A DNA stretch of 5,541 bases. It comes from Streptomyces speibonae (lineage in GTDB: Bacteria > Actinomycetota > Actinomycetes > Streptomycetales > Streptomycetaceae). Where the stretch lies: assembly GCA_000715605.1 (NCBI GenBank), contig KL568601.1:76825-82365 (forward strand). Direction: 5' to 3'. The notes below the pieces were generated by a model that did no database searches, was not told the DNA's origin, and saw only the letters and a list, made by a program, of their open reading frames with translations. Shown here piece by piece: positions 1-3,952 of the stretch. Every line of letters starts with the position of its first letter. Within the stretch, counting starts at the first letter, position 1. The translations under genes were made by a program, and so were the position numbers.

Positions 1-75
1 TGCGTGGGCCCCGCGCGGTCGGCTGTGCGTGGGCCCCGCGCGGACGGCTGTGCGTGGGCCCCGCGCGGCGGGCCG
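1..75. repeat. Three tandem copies of a 25-bp GC-rich unit
   Basis: Copies lie at 1-25, 26-50 and 51-75. The first 18 bases (tgcgtgggccccgcgcgg) are identical in all three. The last seven differ: copy 2 has one change (position 19) and copy 3 has three (positions 19, 20 and 24). The core contains the palindromes GGGCCC and CCGCGCGG. The unit length is not a multiple of three, so it is unlikely to be coding. The array touches the window edge and may have more copies to the left. Function unknown; it could be a simple intergenic repeat or a region able to form hairpins. Confidence 0.9.
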
Positions 76-138
76 CACATGCGCCTCGCCCGGTCGGTCG
101 CCCGCCCCACCGGGGAGCGGCCGGCCGCGCGTGCCTGG

Positions 139-150
139 GACAATGACGGC
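139..150 (+). promoter_or_regulatory. Putative -10 box for a leaderless transcript
   Basis: GACAAT at 139-144 lies six bases before the ATG at 151, and there is no Shine-Dalgarno sequence in front of that ATG. This is the usual arrangement of leaderless genes in Streptomyces, where transcription starts at or next to the A of ATG. No convincing -35 hexamer is visible in the expected place (about 115-121). The call rests on the -10 position and the lack of a ribosome binding site. Confidence 0.4.
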
Positions 151-1023
151 ATGGGCAGAACCAGGAGCGGCGGGCGTGGACGGGGCGGCGGCGCGGAGGC
201 CGTCGCCGAGGACGTCGACGGCGGACTCGCCCAGCTCATCCCCGACCGGGACCGCTCGCGGGCCTGGACGCTGCTGATCGACGGTGCCCCGCAGTCGCAC
301 GTCGACCTGGACGACCCGTCGTACCTCTCCTTCGAGTACCAGCGCCGCTTCGGTCATGTCGTCGACCTCGCCGCCCCGCCCGGCAGGCCGCTGCGGGCCG
401 TGCACCTCGGCGGGGGCGCCTTCACCCTGGCCCGGTACGTCGCGGCCACCCGCCCCCGCTCCACCCAGCAGGTCGTCGAGCGCGACGCGGCCCTGGTGCA
501 CCTGGTCCGGCGGGAGCTGCCGCTGGACGCCGGGGCCCGGATCCGGGTGCGTTCCGCGGACGCCCGGGAGGGGCTCGCCAAGGTGCCGGACGGCTGGGCC
601 GGACTCGTCGTCGCCGACGTGTTCAGCGGGGCCCGCACCCCGGCCCACCTGACCTCGACGGAGTTCCTCGACGACGTCCGCAGGGCCCTCGCCCCCGGCG
701 GGATCTACGCCGCCAACCTCGCCGACGGGCCCCCGCTCGCGCATCTGCGCGGTCAGATCGCCACCGCGGCCGCCCGGTTCGCCGAACTCGCGCTGATCGC
801 CGACCCCGCCGTGCTGCGCGGCAAGCGCTTCGGCAACGCGGTCCTGGTCGCCTCCGACGCACCTCTGCCGGTCGCCGAGCTGACCCGGCGGGCCGCCTCC
901 GACCCGCACCCGGGCCGGGTCCAGCACGGCAGGGAACTCCTCGACTTCACCGGCGGGGCCGTCCCCGTCACGGACCTCGCGGCGGTCGCGTCACCGGCAC
1001 CGCCCGCGTCCGTCTTCCGCTGA
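151..1023 (+). CDS. Spermidine-synthase-like protein (SAM-binding Rossmann fold)
   Basis: Protein of 290 residues with the spermidine synthase/class I methyltransferase fold. Visible elements are an N-terminal DGAPQSHVDLDDP...LSFEYQR block (about 45-65) like the entry strand of spermidine synthases; a glycine-rich nucleoside-binding loop HLGGGAFTLARYVA (85-98); VVERDA (108-113), whose acidic residue would bind the ribose; RSADAREGL (134-142); and VVADVFSGARTPAHLTS (153-169). At this last site true aminopropyltransferases carry a D-x-x-DPxGP-type catalytic motif, which is missing here. Spermidine synthesis is therefore doubtful; many actinobacterial proteins of this type carry the name by homology only. 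ATG 151 was chosen over an in-frame ATG at 4 because the upstream stretch runs through the non-triplet tandem repeat and low-complexity DNA, and a -10 box sits just before 151. It is convergent with the next gene, 37 bp away. Likely cytoplasmic; substrate unknown. Confidence 0.85.
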   Translation: MGRTRSGGRGRGGGAEAVAEDVDGGLAQLIPDRDRSRAWTLLIDGAPQSHVDLDDPSYLSFEYQRRFGHVVDLAAPPGRPLRAVHLGGGAFTLARYVAATRPRSTQQVVERDAALVHLVRRELPLDAGARIRVRSADAREGLAKVPDGWAGLVVADVFSGARTPAHLTSTEFLDDVRRALAPGGIYAANLADGPPLAHLRGQIATAAARFAELALIADPAVLRGKRFGNAVLVASDAPLPVAELTRRAASDPHPGRVQHGRELLDFTGGAVPVTDLAAVASPAPPASVFR

Positions 1024-1034
1024 ACCGCGCGACC

Positions 1035-1053
1035 CCGCCGAGTTCCGCGGCGG
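1035..1053. terminator. Short GC hairpin between convergent genes
   Basis: CCGCCG (1035-1040) and CGGCGG (1048-1053) are perfect inverted repeats with a 7-base loop. The hairpin lies in the 37-bp gap between two convergent stop codons, where a bidirectional terminator would be expected. There is no T-tract, which is common in Streptomyces. The stem is short, so this is only a candidate. Confidence 0.4.
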
Positions 1054-1060
1054 CAGCGAC

Positions 1061-1606
1061 TCAGTACGTGCCGATCTCCACCCGCGGCGGGCCGTCGTGC
1101 CACGTGCAGAACACCGACACCCGGTCCGCGCCCGAGGTGAACTCCACCCGGATCCACGACTCCGTGTGCCACACCTGCATCGACCAGCCGGCCCCCGGGG
1201 TCGCCGACACCAGGGAGGCGGACGCCTCGCCGAGGTCGAAGACCGCACGGCCGCCCTTGGTGTCATAGGCCTTCACCTCGCCCGAGGCGGCCGGAGGGGA
1301 AGGGGGCGGGGACGTGGCGGGCGGGCTGCTGCCGCGGGTCGGCTCCGGGTCCGGCTTCCGGCTCTCCTTGCCGGGCTTCTCCGACGGCTCCCGTGACTTC
1401 CCGGCGTCCTTCGTGGGCGTCGCGGGCGGCCGGTGCGTCGCCGACGACAGCGCCTCCGACTGTTCCTCGGCCGCCGCGATCGGCAGGGCACGGGGCGGGT
1501 CGTAGGCGGTGCCCTCCATCACGGTGCTGACGCCCCACCACGACAGCGTGACCGCCGCGCCCGTGGCGAGCAGCCAGGCCAGTACGTGTACGAGTCCTCT
1601 GCGCAT
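1061..1606 (-). CDS. Membrane-anchored or secreted protein of unknown function
   Basis: I do not recognise this 181-residue protein. The N-terminus is MRRG followed by a hydrophobic segment (about 7-30, HVLAWLLATGAAVTLSWWGV), either a single membrane anchor or an uncleaved signal; no clear AxA signal-peptidase site or lipobox is seen. Residues about 55-108 are a charged Pro/Ser/Thr/Lys-rich linker of the type that spans or contacts the cell wall. The C-terminal 70 residues (about 110-181) look like a small folded beta-rich domain with aromatic residues (W141, W146, W151, W169) and one cysteine (C167), ending EIGTY. The C-terminal domain is therefore probably outside the cell. ATG 1606 was chosen over an in-frame start at 1723 because the anchor begins right after it and the longer form would cover the divergent promoter region. 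It is divergent from the response regulator gene, suggesting a shared regulatory region, but a functional link is only inferred. Confidence 0.8.
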   Translation of the reverse strand: MRRGLVHVLAWLLATGAAVTLSWWGVSTVMEGTAYDPPRALPIAAAEEQSEALSSATHRPPATPTKDAGKSREPSEKPGKESRKPDPEPTRGSSPPATSPPPSPPAASGEVKAYDTKGGRAVFDLGEASASLVSATPGAGWSMQVWHTESWIRVEFTSGADRVSVFCTWHDGPPRVEIGTY

Positions 1607-1615
1607 CGTCGGCCC

Positions 1616-1645
1616 ATACTGCCCCACACGCCCCACCAGTGTCGC
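1616..1645 (-). promoter_or_regulatory. Putative promoter of the minus-strand gene
   Basis: Read on the minus strand, GCGACA (1645-1640) and CAGTAT (1621-1616) are separated by 18 bases, matching TTGACA/TANNNT only partly. Transcription would begin within a few bases of the ATG at 1606, giving an almost or fully leaderless mRNA. This fits the absence of a Shine-Dalgarno sequence. Confidence 0.35.
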
Positions 1646-1650
1646 GCCCG

Positions 1651-1670
1651 CGGAGGTATCCGGAGTTATC
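1651..1670. repeat. 10-bp direct repeat in the divergent promoter region
   Basis: cggaggtatc (1651-1660) is followed directly by cggagttatc (1661-1670), identical at 9 of 10 positions. It sits between the promoters of the minus-strand gene and the response regulator gene. It could be a protein binding site, including one for the adjacent regulator, but two copies could also arise by chance. Confidence 0.5.
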
Positions 1671-1674
1671 CACA
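1666..1674 (+). promoter_or_regulatory. Single DnaA-box sequence TTATCCACA
   Basis: The 9-mer TTATCCACA is a perfect match to the classical bacterial DnaA box and one base from the form favoured in Streptomyces (TTGTCCACA). It is the only copy noticed in the window and no replication genes are present, so this is not an origin. A lone box in a promoter region may bind DnaA as a transcription factor or be accidental. Confidence 0.5.
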
Positions 1675-1678
1675 GGCC

Positions 1679-1709
1679 CCGACGAGGGTCCGTCGGCATG
1701 GCGTACGGT
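1679..1709 (+). promoter_or_regulatory. Putative response regulator promoter with inverted repeat
   Basis: TACGGT (1704-1709) is a TAnnnT -10 box seven bases before the ATG at 1717, again indicating a leaderless mRNA. CCGACG (1679-1684), a weak -35 candidate with a long 19-base spacer, is also the left arm of a perfect 6-bp inverted repeat with CGTCGG (1691-1696) around a 6-base centre. The repeat would lie over the -35/spacer region, a good place for an operator. Which protein binds is unknown; autoregulation by the encoded regulator is possible. Confidence 0.45.
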
Positions 1710-1716
1710 GCCGCCC

Positions 1717-2436
1717 ATGGCAAGTGTTCTCGTGGTCGAGGACGACCAGTTCGTACGCTCGGCGCTGATCCGGCAGCTGACCGACGCCTCGCACACCGTG
1801 CGCAGCGTGGGGACGGCGCTGGAGGCGTTGCGCGAGGTCGCCCATTTCCGCTTCGACGTGGTCGTACTGGACCTCGGACTGCCCGATCTCGACGGTTCCG
1901 AGGCCCTGAAGATGCTGCGCGGCATCACCGACGTCCCCGTGATCGTCGCCACCGCCCGGGATGACGAGGCCGAGGTCGTGCGGCTGCTCAACGCGGGCGC
2001 GGACGACTACCTGACCAAGCCCTTCTCGGTGGAGCACCTGTCGGCCCGGATGGCCGCCGTGCTGCGCCGGGCCCGCGCCGGCGGCGGCGAGGCCGCGCCC
2101 ACACCCGTGATCAGGGTCGGCGGACTCACCGTCGACCCGCTGCGCCGCCAGGCCGAACTGGACGGTGTACGCCTTGACCTGACGCGGCGTGAGTTCGACC
2201 TGCTCGCCTTCCTCGCCGGGCGGCCCGGCGTGGTCGTCCCCCGCAAGGAACTGCTCGCCGAGGTGTGGCAGCAGTCCTACGGCGACGACCAGACCATCGA
2301 CGTCCATCTGTCCTGGCTGCGCCGGAAGCTGGGGGAGACGGCCGCCCGGCCGCGTTATCTGCACACCCTGCGGGGCGTCGGCGTGAAACTGGAGCCGCCC
2401 GCCGCGCAGCTGCCCGGAGCGGAGCCGCCGCGATGA
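1717..2436 (+). CDS. OmpR/PhoB-family response regulator
   Basis: Protein of 239 residues. Residues 3-118 form a receiver domain with the acidic pocket E8-D9-D10, phosphoacceptor D52 in VVLDLGLPDLDG, switch T79 and Y98, and conserved K101 in YLTKP. Residues about 131-226 form a winged-helix DNA-binding domain: LTRREFDLLAFL, then KELLAEVW, then the recognition helix DQTIDVHLSWLRRKLGE (191-207), and the wing near YLHTLRGVGVKLE. All key residues are present, so it should be phosphorylated by its kinase and bind direct-repeat DNA as a dimer. ATG 1717 was chosen because the receiver begins there (MASVLVVEDD) and a -10 box lies at 1704-1709; an in-frame upstream start at 1639 would add 26 unrelated residues. 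Its stop overlaps the kinase start in ATGA, showing a coupled operon. Candidate targets are the 11-bp repeats before the chitinase gene and its own promoter. I cannot assign a specific gene name. Confidence 0.95.
   Translation: MASVLVVEDDQFVRSALIRQLTDASHTVRSVGTALEALREVAHFRFDVVVLDLGLPDLDGSEALKMLRGITDVPVIVATARDDEAEVVRLLNAGADDYLTKPFSVEHLSARMAAVLRRARAGGGEAAPTPVIRVGGLTVDPLRRQAELDGVRLDLTRREFDLLAFLAGRPGVVVPRKELLAEVWQQSYGDDQTIDVHLSWLRRKLGETAARPRYLHTLRGVGVKLEPPAAQLPGAEPPR
2421..2424 (+). promoter_or_regulatory. Ribosome binding site of the sensor kinase
   Basis: GGAG lies eight bases before ATG 2433, inside the end of the response regulator gene. A second GGAG at 2416-2419 is less well spaced. Together with the ATGA overlap it supports 2433 as the kinase start. 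Confidence 0.6.
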
Positions 2437-3845
2437 GATGGGCCCTGGTGAAGGTGTCGCTGGCGGTGACCACGATGGTCGTCGTCGCCTTCGCGGTGCC
2501 GCTCGGTCTGGTCATCCGGGAGATGGCCCGCGACCGCGCCTTCTCCAACGCCGAGCGGGAGGCGGCCGCCGTCGCCCCCGCGCTGTCCATCACCACCGAC
2601 CGCGACCAGCTCGAACGGGTCGTGGCGTCCGCCGGGTCCGAGGCCGCGATGGCCGTGCACATACCGGCGGCGGGCGAGGGCGGCGAGGCCCTCGACATCG
2701 GCGAGCGGCGGGCCTCCGAGGAGGACGTCGCGGCGGTGCGGAAACTGGGGCGCGCCTCCACCTCCTCCGTCTCCGGCGGTTCGACGCTGCTCCAGCCGGT
2801 CGCGCTGAGCACCGGCGAGATCGCCGTGGTCGAGGTGTTCGTCCCCGAGTCCGAGGTCACCAACGGCGTCGGCACGGCCTGGGCGGTGCTCGCCGCGGTC
2901 GGGGTCGCGCTGATCCTCGGCTCGGTCGCGGTCGCCGACCGGCTGGGCGTCCGGATGGTGCGGCCCGCCCAACGGCTGGTGGAGGGGGCGCACGAACTGG
3001 GGGAGGGCAAGCTGGGTGCCCGGGTCCGGGAGGAGGGGCCGACCGAACTGCGGCTTGCGGCCGTGGCGTTCAACTCCATGGCGGACCAGGTGGTCCAGCT
3101 CCTGGCCAACGAGCGGGAACTCGCCGCCGACCTGTCCCACCGGCTGCGCACGCCGCTGACCGTGCTGCGGCTCAACGCCGCCTCCCTCGGCGACGGTCCG
3201 GCCGCCGAGCAGACCCGGGCGGCGGTCGAGCAGCTGGAGCGGGAGGTGGACACCATCATCCGCACCGCCCGGGACGCCAAGCCGCAGACGGCCGCCGCCG
3301 GTCCCGGCGCCGGCTGCGACGCGGCCGAAGTGGTGCGCGAACGCATGGAGTTCTGGTCGGCGCTCGCCGAGGACGAGGGCCGCAAATGGCGGGTGGCCGG
3401 GGCCGACCGGCCGGTGCGCATACCCGTGGCCCGCGCCGATCTGGCCGCAGCCCTCGACGCCCTGCTCGGCAACGTCTTCCGGCACACCGCCGAGGGCACC
3501 GCCTTCGCGGTCGACGTGCACAACGGCGAGGACGCGGTGATCGTGCTCGTCTCCGACGCGGGCCCCGGCATCGCCGACCCCGAGGCGGCGATGGCCCGCG
3601 GGCGGGGTTCCGGCAGCGACGGCTCGACCGGTCTGGGCCTGGACATCGTGCGCCGGCTCGCGGAGGGCACCGGCGGGGACGTGCGGATCGGGTCGTCGGT
3701 GCTCGGCGGGACGGAGGTGCGGATCTGGATCCAGCTCGACGGCCGCGAACGCCCGCCCCGCAGACGCGGGCACCGGGGGTCCGTACGGCGGCGCAGACCG
3801 GGCCGTCAGGGCGCGTCCTTTAACCGGTCCCGATCCCTTCCTTAA
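2433..3845 (+). CDS. Membrane sensor histidine kinase (HAMP, HisKA, HATPase)
   Basis: Protein of 470 residues. A first membrane segment (about 4-28) and a second (about 147-167) enclose a roughly 118-residue extracytoplasmic domain without cysteines and with no recognised sensor fold. A HAMP-like linker (about 168-221) leads to the dimerisation/phosphotransfer helix with H236 in DLSHRLRTPLT. The ATPase domain has the N box LLGNVFRHTAEG (N347), G1 DAGPGI (375-380) and G2 GSTGLGL (397-403). It should autophosphorylate on H236 and pass phosphate to D52 of the upstream regulator. The residue after H236 is Arg rather than the usual Glu/Asp, while T240 of the phosphatase motif position is kept. After the ATPase domain there is an Arg-rich tail (about 437-470). 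The last codons and the TAA stop lie within an 11-bp repeat array that looks like an operator for the next gene. The ligand is unknown; chitin-derived or envelope signals are guesses from the neighbour. Confidence 0.94.
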   Translation: MRWALVKVSLAVTTMVVVAFAVPLGLVIREMARDRAFSNAEREAAAVAPALSITTDRDQLERVVASAGSEAAMAVHIPAAGEGGEALDIGERRASEEDVAAVRKLGRASTSSVSGGSTLLQPVALSTGEIAVVEVFVPESEVTNGVGTAWAVLAAVGVALILGSVAVADRLGVRMVRPAQRLVEGAHELGEGKLGARVREEGPTELRLAAVAFNSMADQVVQLLANERELAADLSHRLRTPLTVLRLNAASLGDGPAAEQTRAAVEQLEREVDTIIRTARDAKPQTAAAGPGAGCDAAEVVRERMEFWSALAEDEGRKWRVAGADRPVRIPVARADLAAALDALLGNVFRHTAEGTAFAVDVHNGEDAVIVLVSDAGPGIADPEAAMARGRGSGSDGSTGLGLDIVRRLAEGTGGDVRIGSSVLGGTEVRIWIQLDGRERPPRRRGHRGSVRRRRPGRQGASFNRSRSLP

Positions 3846-3860
3846 GCGCACCCTAAGACC
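3817..3860 (+). promoter_or_regulatory. Four 11-bp-phased direct repeats, putative OmpR-type operator
   Basis: The tetramers TTAA (3820), CGAT (3831), TTAA (3842) and CTAA (3853) recur at exactly 11-bp spacing, each preceded by pyrimidine-rich CC/CT. The two best copies are ccTTAAG and ccCTAAG (3840-3846 and 3851-3857). An 11-bp period is typical of sites bound by tandem OmpR/PhoB-family dimers. The array overlaps the kinase stop codon and ends about 45 bp before the putative chitinase -10 box, a suitable place for an activator. The regulator encoded two genes upstream is the obvious candidate, but this is inference. Confidence 0.5.
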
Positions 3861-3869
3861 GCCAACGGC

Positions 3870-3898
3870 GTTCCGGAACAGGCATTTTGTCCGATGCC
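3870..3898. repeat. Palindrome and inverted repeat in the chitinase promoter region
   Basis: GTTCCGGAAC (3870-3879) is a perfect 10-bp palindrome. Directly after it GGCAT (3881-3885) and ATGCC (3894-3898) form a 5-bp inverted repeat with an 8-base centre. Both lie between the 11-bp repeats and the putative -10 box, so either could be a repressor or activator site. They do not match the TGGTC/GACCA-type repeats known at many Streptomyces chitinase promoters. Confidence 0.45.
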
Positions 3899-3905
3899 GG
3901 CTCGC

Positions 3906-3911
3906 TAGCGT
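3906..3911 (+). promoter_or_regulatory. Putative -10 box of the chitinase promoter
   Basis: TAGCGT fits TAnnnT. It would place the transcription start near 3917, giving a leader of about 35 bases before ATG 3953. No good -35 is found at the normal distance (TTGTCC at 3887-3892 leaves only a 13-base spacer), which would fit an activator-dependent promoter. Confidence 0.4.
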
Positions 3912-3952
3912 GCTGCCGCACACCCCCCGACGGCAATGAAGGCAGGCATGCG

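Noticed and set aside
4..150. Longer N-terminus for the spermidine-synthase-like protein
   Set aside because: The extension would be translated from the 25-bp tandem repeat, whose unit is not a multiple of three, and shows no protein-like character; the -10 box before 151 argues for the shorter form.
1666..1674. Replication origin suggested by the DnaA box
   Set aside because: Only one box is present, with no cluster, AT-rich region, or dnaA/dnaN/parAB genes nearby.
2438..3823. Plus-strand 461-codon frame overlapping the kinase gene in another frame
   Set aside because: Translation is Gly/Arg repeats without domains; the other frame contains all histidine kinase motifs in order.
2355..3923. 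Long minus-strand open frames (over 500 codons) opposite the sensor kinase gene
   Set aside because: They mirror the codon bias of the real plus-strand kinase gene, encode low-complexity Gly/Arg/His-rich sequence with no recognisable domain, and have no start signals.
3846..3952. DasR-type or TGGTC/GACCA direct-repeat operator before the chitinase gene
   Set aside because: I looked for these known chitinase promoter elements between the kinase stop and the chitinase start and found no convincing match.
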